From NCBI GenBank assembly GCA_016617855.1, contig JAECUM010003630.1:57329-121328 (forward strand): DNA of 64,000 nt, written 5' to 3'. The translations under genes and the position numbers were made by a program. Source of the stretch: Megalonaias nervosa. Taxonomy: Eukaryota > Mollusca > Bivalvia > Unionida > Unionidae. The notes under the pieces are model-generated. The model ran no database searches and was not told where the DNA came from. It saw nothing but the letters and a program-made list of their open reading frames with translations. The first letter of the stretch is position 1. Every line of letters starts with the position of its first letter. Shown piece after piece: positions 22,131-33,717 of the stretch.

Positions 22131-23641
22131 CTGTTACAGCGTAGATCGTTTCCCTCAAGAGTTTATTTACGTCTTTAGCTGTCTCGAAATACAGTCAGGT
22201 TTACCGGATGCTGTAAGAGCAAAAGGGCTTGCAATAAGAAAAACCAGGATACTTATAGAGTTGTATTATAGATAAGACTATTATCATAATTCAACAAGTT
22301 TGTGATGACGGTGACCACTTTATGAATGGCTTCCTGACCAACAAAGAGCCTATAATGCAAAGTATCTTATGACAGGTTCTGCCCAACCAAACCAGGTATT
22401 GATTTTGTGTTGATTACATATGAAGCATCAACAACCTTTACTGACGGCTTCCTCAGCAACAAAATCCAGTAAGGCAAAATATCTTACAGAGCTCTCTGCA
22501 GAACTAAACCAGGTATTGATTTTATGTTGAAAAGGACATATGCCAATAATAAATACAGAAGCAATCTTCAGATGTGGAACTATGTGAAATATAAAATTGT
22601 ATTCTTTGTTCGCTATCAGTATGAAGTTACGGAACTGTTTGATCTATTGGATATTGAAGTATTTATTCTAAATTTTATAGACAGGCAGACCTTTGTCGTG
22701 TAACACCATACTATTAAATAGGCTATAGGCTGTTTCATTTGGTTCATAACTGATCAGACAAAAGGAATTCTTTTATACGCTGCATGTCATTATATTTTTA
22801 GCTCATTTTGGATCGGATGTCGTGGAACTCTCAAGGGTTTTGAATAACCCGTACGTTGCTGTTGATGGTGACGTTTGTTCAGAGAACGGTATTGGCTTTC
22901 TCGTTGTGAGGGACAAAAACTATGGGACCAATGGGTCTGCAGGGAAAGTGGATGCTCTTGAGGGATCCTTCGGCAGACCTGGAGGGGCGTGCCATGTGTG
23001 GTGGCTCCTTGACCATTCAACTAGTGATGTGGAACTGGAAATACTTTGTGTCGTCATTGGACACCACGAGTTACATGTGTTCGGTTGTTTAATCAATATT
23101 CAATATCGAGATATGAGTGAAATCTATCCAGTATCACTATATGAATAAAAACAATAATACATATATTCAACTTGTGGATGAAACAGTATTCAAATGTCTG
23201 TACAAATTCCATACTTTGCTCACCCTTGGTGACAAAACCATACTGTATTCATAATTGTTTAAATCATATAGTTTCACAACTATAGGGATAGAAGAAAGGT
23301 TGCTCATTTTTGTGTTTCAATTCTAAATACTGCTTATCCATGGTATTAGATCCATATATCAATCATGGTTGTTTATAAGTCCATTGCGTTGATTCTTGTT
23401 TGATTACTAGTTCAAGTTAATCTTCTGATTAGTTCCAGTTAGGAACAATACCATTTCCTTATATAAGTTGTTTAACCTGGTGCGTATCATTCTGTTCAAT
23501 CCACTGTGTAACTTCAAGAGCATGAATTTAGTGTCAGGCTCATTCATCATTCAATCAAGTTGTAAATAAACATTTCATTCGCGTAAATTTAGTTCAGTGT
23601 ATTGGATAAAATCTAATCCCAACCCAGTTCCATCCTGTTAC
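22131..23641 (+). mobile_element. Possible LTR, distantly like the 51.6-kb solo LTR
   Basis: It ends ATCTAATCCCAACCCAG...CCTGTTACA, preceded by a TATATAAG box (about 23460) and an AATAAA signal (about 23566), as in the LTR at 51635-53035 (ATCCAACCCGGTTATCTTGTTACA). A start at TGTTACAGCG (22131) is a guess. An open frame at 22822-23148 with a GC-richer composition lies inside and is unexplained. No target duplication was found. Confidence 0.35.
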
Positions 23642-24007
23642 AACTGCTGAAGTGTGGACTACTGCTGGATAGTATCCACATGGGACACATTTTGTGGTAC
23701 ATCTATTGTCCCGAAAGAAAATATACCTTTGTTTGGTGAGCCAACGAGCGAATGTAGAAGGAAGAGAAGGTCGCGCGAGGTTGCCAAATTGCGCTTTCAT
23801 CACATCCTGCAGAGACGAATGAGCTAAACAGGTTAATGGACTTAAATCCACATGAATGAAAGACCCCTCTTCATGAGCGACTAATATGCTCTCTTGATAG
23901 TTATGGCAATCCACCATAAAACAGTAGAAGCCAAGATCTTAACGAGGAAGAAAAGCCGCTTCCTACACTTTTTTCTCCATCAGAAGCTGCCAAATAAAAA
24001 ACGCAAA
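23642..24007. other. Segment between possible LTR and element M
   Basis: Joined to 36498 onward before element M inserted, as judged from the ACCC duplication. Both strands have partial open frames (minus 23917-23594, 107 codons). No domain is recognised. Confidence 0.3.
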
Positions 24008-24011
24008 ACCC

Positions 24012-24111
24012 AGTTATGTATATCTGTATTCTGTGTTGTACTTTTGGTCCAGGACTGTAGATTCTATTTTTTAAATTAGAGTTATAGAGTTATAAATAGG
24101 TGCTAACTAGG

Positions 24112-24166
<55 letters not shown>

Positions 24167-25091
24167 TTTGGATTTTTAATGTAGCTTTAAAAATTTTTCA
24201 GTCATATCGCTACGATGTCTGCAGTGTGGAAGTTTATAGTGATGTCTAGCACTGGGGCATCATGCCACAGACTTGTAGCATGATGTTCCCACCCAGTCAC
24301 ATTATCCTGACACCAGGCCGACCAGTCCTAACACTAACCTCTTAATGCTGAGTGCCAAGCGAGGCAGCTGTTAATACCATTTTTACAAGCCTTTGGTATG
24401 ACTCGGCCAGGGATCGAACCCACGACCTCGTGCATCCGAGGCAGATGCTCTAACAACTTGGCCACCGGAGCAGTCCTGTTTACTAGGTGCAAACTAGGCA
24501 CTGATAATGAACATGTTTACAAGTTTTGCTTAATTTTCTGATTGGATGGTTGCATATTGCAGCATGGGAAAGGTGGCTTGCATTTTGACATCAGACAGGT
24601 ATTGAAAAATGTCACATACCATATATAAATTGCGACACTGAGTCGTGGAGATGAATATAAAACGAGAATTGAACAATTATACTTATCATTTAATAACAGA
24701 TGTATTTAATGTTGTGTTTAGATTTAAAATGATAGGATTCATTTATTTAAATAATTTAACGGAGTTACAAAGTGCTCATATGACGATCTGGACTAAAACA
24801 ACATTTTTGGAGCATTGTGAATTGATTCAAAAATGTTGTGGACAATGCCATTGTGATGCATCAAGACTGCAGACACATCAGCACATTCAGGACATGAAAT
24901 TCATTGGAAACACTATTCTTCTGTACTTGTGATGGAATGTTTAGGACTATTTTGGATTAAGTTCACAAAACTGCAAGATCCTCTTAAAATTTCATTTTAT
25001 AAGTCTATGATAATTAAAGTATTTAAGTTCTACAAAACTTGCTGGGTTTACTTGTTTCTGCTATTTAGTATAAGACCACAGAGTTGTAATA
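24012..25091 (+). repeat. 5' LTR of element M (type B) with SINE insertion
   Basis: Starts AGTTATGTATATCTG (TGTTATGTATATC inferred) and ends ACAGAGTTGTAATA. It carries a SINE-2 at 24112-24475. Without it the length is about 717 bp, against 713 bp in the 3' LTR. Confidence 0.85.
24112..24475 (-). mobile_element. tRNA-derived SINE, family 2, copy 1
   Basis: The sense strand is minus. The head GGTGGCCAAGTTGTTAGAGC carries the A box, and CGTGGGTTCGATCCC carries the B box. The body holds the hairpin CATCATGC...GCATGATG, and the tail merges into a (CA)n microsatellite (plus strand (GT)n, 24113-24164). Flanks GTGCTAACTAGG and CTGTTTACTAGG look like diverged target duplication. Confidence 0.88.
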
Positions 25092-25269
25092 GAAATTGGG
25101 GAGCTGGTCCAGGATATGAATTTCTGAAAAAATATTTCAGACAGAAAATTCCATTTTGAAAGTTAGGTTCACTTTGTTCCAGAATTTTCTCAGTCCCTGG
25201 AATTTAAGTTTCACATATTTGAGAAATCTTTTGTGGAACCAACAAGCTTTTATAATGTCATCTTGAGTG
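25092..25269 (+). pseudogene. Leader and gag start of element M
   Basis: GAAATTGGGGAGCTGGTCC, the conserved post-LTR block, is followed by a leader and the gag start codon at 25255 (ATGTCATCT, Met-Ser-Ser as in the other copies). Gag is then interrupted by the SINE and resumes at 27568. Confidence 0.75.
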
Positions 25270-25356
25270 GGGTGTATGTGTGTGATTTAGATTTTTAACA
25301 TAGCTTTAACGATTTTTCAGTCATATTTCTACGATGTCTGCAGTGACAGTTTATAG

Positions 25357-27327
25357 TGTTACATATATGTAATTAAATTGCTTGTGTGTTAGTTTAAAAA
25401 TTCTTTTTTATTTTATTTTTGTTTCATTACATTTTATTGTAATGATTATTTTCACGTGATTCGATATTTTTTTCAGTAAATTCAGTTTGTTTAGAAGGTA
25501 AATCGTATTACATTAGCACTATTTTTAGCTCACTTTGGTTCATAGAGTTTGTAAACATCGAGTGATAACGACTGGGTATTTTTAAGGTCATTTCGGCCCG
25601 CATGTTAGCTGAACTGTAAACAGTCTTTTTTTAAATATATTTTCAGTGTGAGAATCTGATTCTTGGATGGGCTATTCTTGCATACGTGATAAATGGCATT
25701 TTTTTTATTGCGCTGTTCAAATTATTAAAATCATGCGAAGCGCCATGTGATCTAAAATCGAGGCTTTAAACAGACGTTCTCTAGTAGATTTAGTCAGTAG
25801 TATGTCCGCACTTTGAAGGTACAAGGTGTTTATATTCTTGAAGCCAGGATGTTTGAAGTTCATCTATTTTTTGGATTTAATAATTTATTCTCTAGAAAAC
25901 TAAAAATGTGCTTTATATTTATAAAAGTTCTGGGAGAAAGAACTTCAGTGGAAATTTATTCTGGAGTTCTATACGGAAACATAAACTGATTCAATCGAGG
26001 ATCTTTACCATCAGTACAGACATCATCTGATGTCATTGCCTCCATATTGGAATTTCATTGAGATTCGAACCTGGATTCTATTAGAACTGTTCAGTGATAG
26101 GTATTGTATTTTTCAACCTTAGGATTAAATTTTGGATTATGTTCAAAAACTGTAAGTCATATTTCCAATTTTTACATTGTTTTCTAGGGAAGTAAATTAT
26201 TTTGTTAAAATTTACAAAGCTTGTTGGCTTCACTCTTCTCTTGTTACATTTGTATGAGCCTACACGTAACATGAGAAAATTAGATTGCTCGTCCTTGGGA
26301 TATATGAATTTTGGCTAAAATATTTCAGAAAATTGTTTTTTTTTTTAAATTTAGATTCCCCTAGTTTTTAAATCCCAAGTACTATTTTACATTTTGTTTG
26401 AAATCTTCAGTGAAAACAACAGGCTTTCATTCACAATGTCATTAAAAGTGGAAACTTCTCTTTCTAGTCCAACTCAGGAGCAGTTGGATACTCTGAAAAA
26501 AAGATGAGTTGCTTGAACTTGCCAGAAAGTACAATCTTTCTGAAGCAAAATCATCCTTAACGAAACAAGAAATTAAAAACATTTTGATTCAATATTTGGT
26601 AGAGAAGAATGTTCTTGATAAAGTGTTTTGGCTTCGGTCAGTAAGTCGGTATCAGACTCTGACATAAAAGTAATGGAATTAAAAATGAAATACAAGATGG
26701 AATTGGAGTTAAGGAAGCTCGAGCTTCAGAAAGAGAAAGAACAAATGCACTTGTAATTAGAAGAGAAGCAATTGCAATTGCAATTTGAGAAAGAGGAGAA
26801 AGAGAGACAGGAAAGAGAGAATGATAAACAAATGAAATTACAATTTGAGAAAAAGGAGAGAGGGAGACAGGAGAGGGAGAAAGATAAATGAAATAACAAT
26901 TAGAAGAGAAGGAGAGAGAGAGACAGGAGAGGGAGAAAGATAAACAATCAAGGTCACTTCGGCCTGCATGTTAGCTGAACTGTAGACAGTCTTTTTTTAA
27001 AATATATTTTCAGTGTGAGAATTTGATTCTTAGATAGGGCTATTCTTGCATATGTGATAAATGGTATCTTTTTAAATTTTTTTAACGTCATCGCCTCCAT
27101 ATTGGAATTTCATCGAGATTCAAACCGGATTCTATTAGAACTGTTTAGTGATAGGACTTGTATTTTTCAATCTGAGGATTAAATTTTGGATTATATTCAC
27201 AAATCGTAAGTCATATTTCCAATTTTTACATTGTTTTCTCGGGAAATAAATTATTTTGTTAAAATTTACAAAGCTTGTTGGCTTCACTCCTTTCTCTTGT
27301 TACATTTGTACGAGCCTACACGTAACG
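25357..27327 (+). mobile_element. Deleted Gmr1-like element (LTR type C) inside a SINE
   Basis: A full 5' LTR (25357-26271), leader, the first part of gag (MSLKVETSLSSPTQ at about 26436, then the coiled coil to about 26945), and a 3' LTR fragment (26948-27327) joined directly to gag. Most of gag and all of pol have been deleted. ATAG flanks both sides (25353-25356, 27328-27331). Confidence 0.88.
26436..26945 (+). pseudogene. Gag N-terminus remnant in the nested LTR element
   Basis: It encodes the same N-terminal helix block as element 1 (ELLELARKYNLSEAKSSLTK, KQEIKNILIQYLVEKNVLDK), then a Lys/Glu/Gln-rich coiled coil with internally repeated GAGAGGGAGAAAGATAAA-type segments (26800-26945). 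A one-base insertion in the poly-A near 26500 and several stops break it. It is cut by the deletion junction at about 26947. Confidence 0.8.
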
Positions 27328-27567
27328 ATAGTGATGTCTGGCACTGGGGCATCATGCCACAGACATGTGGCATGATGTCCCACCCAGTCTTATTAACCTG
27401 ACACCAGGCCGACCAGTCCTAACACTAACTCTTAATGCTGAGCGCCAAGCGAGGCAGCTGCTAATACCATTTTTTAAAGTCTTTGGTATGACTCGGCTGG
27501 GGTTTGAACCCGTGACCTCCCGCATCTGAGGCGGACGCTCTAACCACTAGGCCACCGGAGAGGTCAT

Positions 27568-28677
27568 CATCTCGAGTGAAGAACTGTTTCTAATCCGACC
27601 CAGGAAGGGTAAAAGTCTTTAAAGGAAGACGAGTTGATGGAGCTTGCCAGACATTATTCTATTTCAGATCTAAAAGCGGTTTTGGTAAAACAAGCAATAA
27701 AAAATATTTTCATACAATATTTAATGGAGAAGATCTTTTTTTTATACAAGTGCTTTGGGTCTGATTAATCTATCTGGTTCTGGAATGAAATTAAAAAGAA
27801 ATTATAAACCCAAATGGAAATAGAAAGGAAATTCAAATTAAGAAAGAAAGGAAAAGGAGGGGCAAATGAAAATGCAAAGCAGAAAAATGAGAAATGCAAA
27901 TGCATAGAGAAGAAAGGGAAATAAAACTGTAATTAAAAGAATTAGAACTGTGAAGAAGGAAGCTACCCCCTCCAGTTCATATTGTGATATTACCTAAAAT
28001 ATTAGGTTAGTACCCCCATTAAAGAAAATGAAGTAGGTCAATATTTTCCACATTCTGAGAAAACTGTTGAAAATAAAAATTGCAACAGTCAAGTGAGCAT
28101 TGGACTACATTATTACAGAGTGTACTTATTCGCAAAGCTCGTGAAGTCTACACTTTACACTCTTGTACATGAAAGTGATAATTATGATGCGATTAAGGCA
28201 TTTATCTTGAAGGGTTATGAGTTGGTACATGAGACATATCGACAAGGGTTTAGGATTTGTAGAAAAGAAACTGGTCAAACTCCTGTCGAATTTGCAAAGG
28301 AAAAATAACAACTATTTGATAAGTGGTCCTTAGTTAAGAAAGCTGATTAAGATTTATAATGATTAAGATAATTTTAGACAATGTGTATTAGTTTAAGAGT
28401 TCAAGAATTGCATCGATAGTGATGTAAAAATATATCTTGATGAGCAAGAGGTATAAAGTTTGGAAGATGCTGCTTGTACAGCTTACGATTATTCCTTGAA
28501 AAAAAAATTTCATTTGTCAATAAGACTTCCTCTCAGCAGCTTTTTGGGTAAGAAATCATCACCGTCTCATACATATACTTCCAAATTTCAGAAATCCTTA
28601 TTTCTTCCAACGTGCACTTATTGTAAGAAGTGCCTGTCATTTCTGATTTATATAGACTGAAAAATAAGCAATGTAAT
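27568..28677 (+). pseudogene. Gag of element M, continued
   Basis: It resumes after the SINE with KEDELMELARHYS, then AIKNIFIQYLMEK, a Lys/Glu-rich stretch, NIRLVPPLKENEVGQYFPH, and the SCAN-like capsid segment open at 28093-28308 (FILKGYELVHETYRQGFRIC, QTPVEFAKEK). It ends with CTYCKK, the first half of the zinc knuckle, which is deleted or mutated just before the insertion of element 2. Frame breaks are frequent. Confidence 0.82.
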
Positions 28678-28714
28678 TGTTACGTATAGGCTTGTACAAA
28701 AGTAACAAAAGAAA

Positions 28715-29151
28715 GATTTTGGAACTAGAATTTGATAGTTCACTGACCATTCGTCACTAGCAGGTACCTCGGGAGGTCTCCACTTTCTCATAAGAATTCC
28801 ATTTTTAATGAAATAACAAACAGGTACTTCAGTGGCTTCAGTTTCACTAATGGCCCTCTGAAACAAACAGGAGATCTCAGGATCTTTTTCCTGTTCGACG
28901 ACAAGTGATTGTCGTTTGTCACCCTGATAATAAAGAACATGAGTAGTTAAAAGAGGATCACTGTGATCAATATCTTTTGATTGATCCAAACAAGGAGTGA
29001 AAGTGACCTCATCAAAAGCCTGACCAATACATGTGTAAGCTAAAGGAATATTTTCCTTATCAAAATCATTCTCAGGAGCTTTCTTTGCCATAGCTCTAGT
29101 AACTGCACAAGTTGGGAATAAATCAGGGAAATTCTTTTTCAACAGGATCAA
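28715..29151 (-). pseudogene. Integrase N-terminal segment of element 2
   Basis: Closely matches the region before the integrase zinc finger in element 1 (VVEQEKDPEISCLFQRAISE, VPVCYFIKNGILMRKWRPPE). The deletion junction at about 28715 removes the zinc finger and the catalytic core. Confidence 0.85.
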
Positions 29152-29159
29152 CTTTCTGA

Positions 29160-29560
29160 TCCAAAGAAGGTTTGTCAGTTACAAGTAGATTAACCACAAC
29201 CTTGTCTCCAGCTAGGTCATTGCCTAGTAACAAATGAATGCCCTCAACGGGTGAAGTAGACACTATTCCAACTGTCACTGGTCTTGAAACTAAGTCTGAT
29301 GACAAATTTACACAATGGAGAGAAACATTAACAAAGCTGCACTTTACTCCCTGAATGAGAACACTCTCATTAGAAGAAGACTTCTGAGAAAAAGGCAAAG
29401 TTCCTGATAATAAAAGACTCTGAGAAGCTCCCTTGTCCCTTAAAATTTTAAAAGGGATAGGATTGGCCAAATCACCCAAGAGTGATATAGAACCCTCCGA
29501 CATGAATGGTTCATAATTCTCCATAATAAAATCAGACTGGGGTTTATTAGACCCAACAAA
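29160..29560 (-). pseudogene. Protease of element 2
   Basis: Open with the end of gag (29899-29123). The active site reads LRDKGASQSLLLSG, so the catalytic triad DTG is DKG: a changed key residue that should inactivate the enzyme. The second patch HLLLGNDLAGDKVV is intact. Confidence 0.87.
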
Positions 29561-29569
29561 TGTATTGCT

Positions 29570-30999
29570 TTCAATACATGACTGTGACCTTGACCTCTTA
29601 GAAATAAGAGCATTTGGGATAGGTCTATCTTGATTCTGATGCTTATATTTCAACTGAAAGCAATCAGATATAATTTGTCCTTTCTTCCTGCAATAGGTAC
29701 ACGTAGGAAGAGACAGGGATTTTGAATCAAACTTATCAGAAGCTTGATTTTTAACACTTGTGCCAGACTGAGTTTTAGAAGGAGTCGTATTAGGCTGAAA
29801 TACCTTTCTACCAGTAGACTGCTGAGTGAAAGACTTGCCTACAACAGAAACTTTATGAGTTAAGAAATACTTAGCAGCAGCACGAGCAGCATTTTCCAAG
29901 GTTTCAATCTGATGCTCTTCAAGATAAGTCTTAATGTTGCTATGGACACAGTTCTTGCACTCTTCAAGTAATAAAAGTTGTTTGAGACTTTCATAATCAT
30001 GTTCAACTTTCTCGGCTAAGCACCATCTATCAAATAACTGCTCTTTTTCTCTTGTGAATTCGACATGAGTTTGTCCAACATCCTTTTTATAATTCCTCAG
30101 GGACTAACTCGTAACCCTTTAAAATGCATTCCTTAACTACATCTTAGTCAGCAATTTGGTGAACTGACATTGAATGGTAAATATCACTAGCTGTACCAAC
30201 GAGTACACATTGTAGCAACTGAGTCCAATGCTCCCTTGGCCATTTCAAATGTATGGCAACTTTTTTAAAATGAGGAAAATATTTGTCTACTTCCTTTTCT
30301 CTGAAAGGGGGCACTAACCTGATATTTCTTGTAATGTCGAAACTTGAATTTGTATGTGAAGTGGGATTGTGCTTTTCATTTGCCAGCTCCATTTTCTTTC
30401 ATTTTAATTTGAAATTCCCTTTCATCCTTCTCTCTTTATAACTGCATATCTCTCTCTCCTCTTTCTCAAATTGTAACTGCATTTGTTTCTCTCTCTCCTC
30501 TTTTTCATATAGCATTTGTTTATCTTTCTCCCTCTCCTTTTCTTCTAATTGTAACTTCATTTGTTTATTTTGCTCTTTCTTATCTCTCGCTCTCCTCTTT
30601 TTCAAATTGCAACTGCAATTGTTTCTCTTCTTTCTGTAAATGCATTTTTTGTTTCTCTTTCTCCAATTGCAGTTGCATTTGTATTTGTTTTTCCTCTTTT
30701 TCTTTCTGAAGTTCCAGCTTCCTTAACTCTAATTCAATTTTGTATTTTAATTTTAATTCCTTTACTATTATATCAGAGTCTGATGCAGACTTACTGATCA
30801 AACCCAAAACACTTTTATCGAAAACATTCTTGTCTACCAAATCCTGGATCAAAATGTTTTTTATTTCTTGCTTCGTTAAGGAAGATTTTGCCTCAGAAAG
30901 ATTATATTTTCTGGCACGTCCAAGCAACTCATCTTTTTTCAAACTATCCAACTGCTTCTGAGTAGAACTAGAAAGAAAAGTCTCCACTTTTGATGACAT
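29570..30999 (-). pseudogene. Gag of element 2
   Basis: Starts at 30999 with MSSKVETFLSSSTQ, followed by the N-terminal helical block and a very long Lys/Glu/Gln-rich coiled coil (to about 30420) expanded relative to element 1. The capsid/SCAN-like part (30392-29900) has several stops. The zinc knuckle reads CTYCRKKGQIISDC, with the metal-binding histidine changed to glutamine. Breaks at about 30590, 30400 and 30140. Confidence 0.85.
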
Positions 31000-31171
31000 T
31001 GTGAAAAAAAGCCTATTGATTCCACTAAAAATTTCAAACAAAATACGAAATAGTACTTGGAATTTAAAATATTCTGAAAACTAGGGGAAATTAAATTTCA
31101 AAAAACAATTTAAAAAAAAATATTTTAGCCAAAATTCATATATCCCAAGGATAAGAACCCCAATTTTCCTT

Positions 31172-32147
31172 TGTTACGTATAGGCTTATAGAAAAGTAAC
31201 AAAAGAAAAGAGTAAAGTCAACAAGCTTTGTAAATTTAACAAAATAATTATTTCCCTAGAAAACAAGATAAAAATATGAAATAGGACTTACGGTTTGTGA
31301 ATATAATCCAAAAATTAATCTTAGAATTGAAAAATATAAGTCCTATCACTAAACAGTTCTAATTGAATCCAAGTTCGAATCACGATGAAGTTCCAATATA
31401 GAAGGCGATGATGTCCTCCATAACCAGTTTGATGTGTCAACAGTTCCTTATTGAGTCACCAAGAACATAATTCCAGCTTTTGAATTCCAAATAATTTTTA
31501 GTAAATGTCTTTGTCCAAGAATTTCAATGAAGACGAGTATTTTCCAGGGTGAATAAATTATTTTAAATAAAAAACTCAATTCAAATAGCAACAACAAGAC
31601 AAATACCTTGAACCTGAAGGTATATATTTACGACTGATCAAATCCACAAGAAAATGTCTGTTTTAACCCGCGATTTTAGATCACATGATGGCTCATGTGG
31701 TCACTTAACTTGAACAGCACAGTAAAAAAAATGCCAATTTGCACATAGGCTAGAATAGCCCTATCTAAGAATCAGATTCCCACACTGGAAATAAATTTAA
31801 AAATAAAACTGTTACCAACAGACTACCACATGGACTGAACATGACCTTGGTAATGACCAACCATTTTCACTCAATGTTTACAAAATAGAGTGATCACGCA
31901 CAGTATGACCTTGATTACGACCAATGGTTTTCACTGTGTGTTTACGAATCTCTGAACCAAGGTCAGCTAAAAATAAAATGTAGCGATCGAACTGCGTTGT
32001 TATCAGATCAAAACAGAAAACTGAACCTTCTGAAAAAAATCAATTCCAGTGAATAAAGTTATCATTACCATAATGTAATGAAATAAAAATAAAATAAAAG
32101 AGAATTTAAAACTAACACACAAGCAATTAAATTACATATATGTATCA
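31172..32147 (-). repeat. 5' LTR of element 2 (type C)
   Basis: 976 bp, TGTTACGTATAGG to ACATATATGTATCA on the plus strand. The sense strand matches 11113-12028 and 25357-26271. The post-LTR block GAAAATTGGGGTTCTTATCC follows on the sense strand. Confidence 0.92.
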
Positions 32148-32152
32148 GTAAT

Positions 32153-32600
32153 AAAGACAGATCTGTTCCAAATGCTCTTATTTCTATTAGGTCAAGGTCA
32201 TGTATTAATACATTTGTTTGGTCAAACAAACCCCAGTCTGATTTTCTTATGGAGAATTATGAACTATTCATTTGGAAACGTTCTACAGCACTTATTGGCG
32301 ATTCTGCCAAGAATATCCCTATTAAAATATTAAGGAACAGTGGAGCTTCTCAAGAGCCTTTTATTATCATGTACTTTGCCTTTATTTTAGCAGTCGTTTT
32401 CTACTGAAAGTGTTCTTATTCAGGGAGTAGACTGTGGCTTTGTTAATGTTCCTCTCCATTGTGTAAATTTGTCATCAGAGTTTCAGGACCAGTGACAGTC
32501 GGAATAGACTGATTTACCCGCCGAGGGTAATCATTTATTACTTGGCAAAGAACTAGCTGGTGATAAAATTCTGGTTAATCCACCTATAACTGACAAAAGT
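32153..32600 (+). pseudogene. Protease region of element M
   Basis: Gag/pol of element M resumes after element 2 (AAAGACAGATCTGTTCCAAA matches the gag C-terminus of element 1). The protease loop reads ILRNSGASQ, so the catalytic aspartate is asparagine. Multiple stops follow; the second patch survives as LLGKELAGDK-like sequence. Confidence 0.8.
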
Positions 32601-33488
32601 CTTGTTTGGATCAAAAGGTTGAGCTTGCTAAGATTGAAATTCCTGGTTGTATCCTGGATGTGCAGCTACAAGAGCTATGGCAAAAGGAGCTATTGAGAAT
32701 GATGATGATCAGGAATGTCACAAGTATTGGTCGGCTTTTGACAATGTCACTTTTGCTTATGGTATTGATCACAAAGATCAGCTTTTAAGTAATCATTCTT
32801 TTTATTCTAATCAGGCTATCAAAATACAATCACTCATTGTAGAACAGGAACAAGATCCTGAGATCTGTTTGTTTCAGGGGCTATTAGCAAAGCAAAGGCC
32901 ATCCAAGCATAAGTCTGTTATTTGTGAAAAATTGGGTCCTTATGAGAAAATGAAGACCACCTGAGATACCAGTTGGTGATGAGTGCTCAATGATCTATAA
33001 ACGTGTCGCACACAAGCCATATAGACAGAAATTCTTGGTCTAGTCCATGGAACACCACTGACTGGTCATTTAGAAGTCAATCAAATTTATCACAAGATCA
33101 TTTTTATTGGCCAAATTTGAAAGTGATGTTTTTAATTACTGTAGATTTTGATCGGTCATATTGCTTGGATACATAAAAAGATTGGAAATGAGAGCGTTCA
33201 TTTTTGCTGTTGTTTGCTGTTTTAAAATAAGTTCATGAATCATTACATTTAAGTCTTTCTGAATGTGTATTTGGACATACTGTCCATTGAACACTGAAAT
33301 TATTAAAAGAGAGACATCTTTCAACCGAATATTCAGAGATTAAACTTCTTGATTATGTCTCTGATTTCAAATATATGTTCTCAAAGGCCCATGAATCTTC
33401 ACTATACTAAGTCAAAACTAAAATCAAGGTATGACAGAAATACAAAAGAAAGGGTTTTTCAGCCTGATGATAGTGTTCTGGCTCTCTT
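32600..33488 (+). pseudogene. Integrase of element M
   Basis: Starts with the ATRAMAKGAIENDDD linker. It includes IVEQEQDPEI, a zinc-finger remnant (LVHGTPLTGHLE with the histidine retained), and the C-terminal patch LKSRYDRNTKERVFQPDDSV just before the SINE at 33490. Most of the catalytic core is missing or unreadable. It again precedes RT. Confidence 0.8.
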
Positions 33489-33489
33489 G

Positions 33490-33717
33490 TTTGTGTGTTT
33501 TTGGATTTTTTAATGTAGCTTTAACAATTTTAGTCATATCGCTATGATGTTTGCAGTGTGGGAGTTTATGGTGATGTCTAGCACTGGGGCATCATGCAAA
33601 GCAGCTGCTAGTACCAATTTTTTTGTAATAAGTCCTGGTGTGACTCGGCTGGGGTTTGAACCCGTCACCTCCTGCAACTGAGGCGGACGCTCTAACCACT
33701 TGGTCACCGGAGCGGTC
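33490..33717 (-). mobile_element. SINE family 2, copy 3 (internally deleted)
   Basis: Head (A box in GGTGACCAAGTGGTTAGAGC, B box GGGTTTGAACCC) and tail present. The centre jumps from GGGGCATCATGC to AAAGCAGCTGC, removing the hairpin and part of the body. Confidence 0.85.

Larger units (their letters stand above)
25270..27567 (-). mobile_element. SINE family 2, copy 2, split by an LTR element
   Basis: The tail half (25270-25356) and head half (27328-27567) belong to one SINE. Joined at ATAG they give the CAGTTTATAGTGATGTCT sequence found in other copies. The SINE is flanked by CATCTTGAGTG (25259-25269) and CATCTCGAGTG (27568-27578), the target duplication in gag of element M. Confidence 0.9.
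28678..32147 (-). mobile_element. Deleted Gmr1-like element 2 (LTR type C) in opposite orientation
   Basis: Inserted into gag of element M on the other strand, with a perfect GTAAT duplication (28673-28677, 32148-32152). It has a complete 5' LTR (31172-32147), gag, protease and the N-terminal part of integrase, then jumps into the last 37 bp of the 3' LTR (28678-28714). RT, RNase H and most of the 3' LTR have been deleted. Confidence 0.92.

Noticed and set aside
22822..23148. 108-codon plus-strand frame as a host exon
   Set aside because: No recognised domain or splice sites, and the opposite strand is also open. It was left as an unexplained stretch within the possible LTR.
33136..33324. 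Minus-strand open frame resembling an OXCT1 motif (VFNGQYVQ against EFNGQ)
   Set aside because: It is the reverse of the decayed integrase of element M, and the similarity stops after a few residues.
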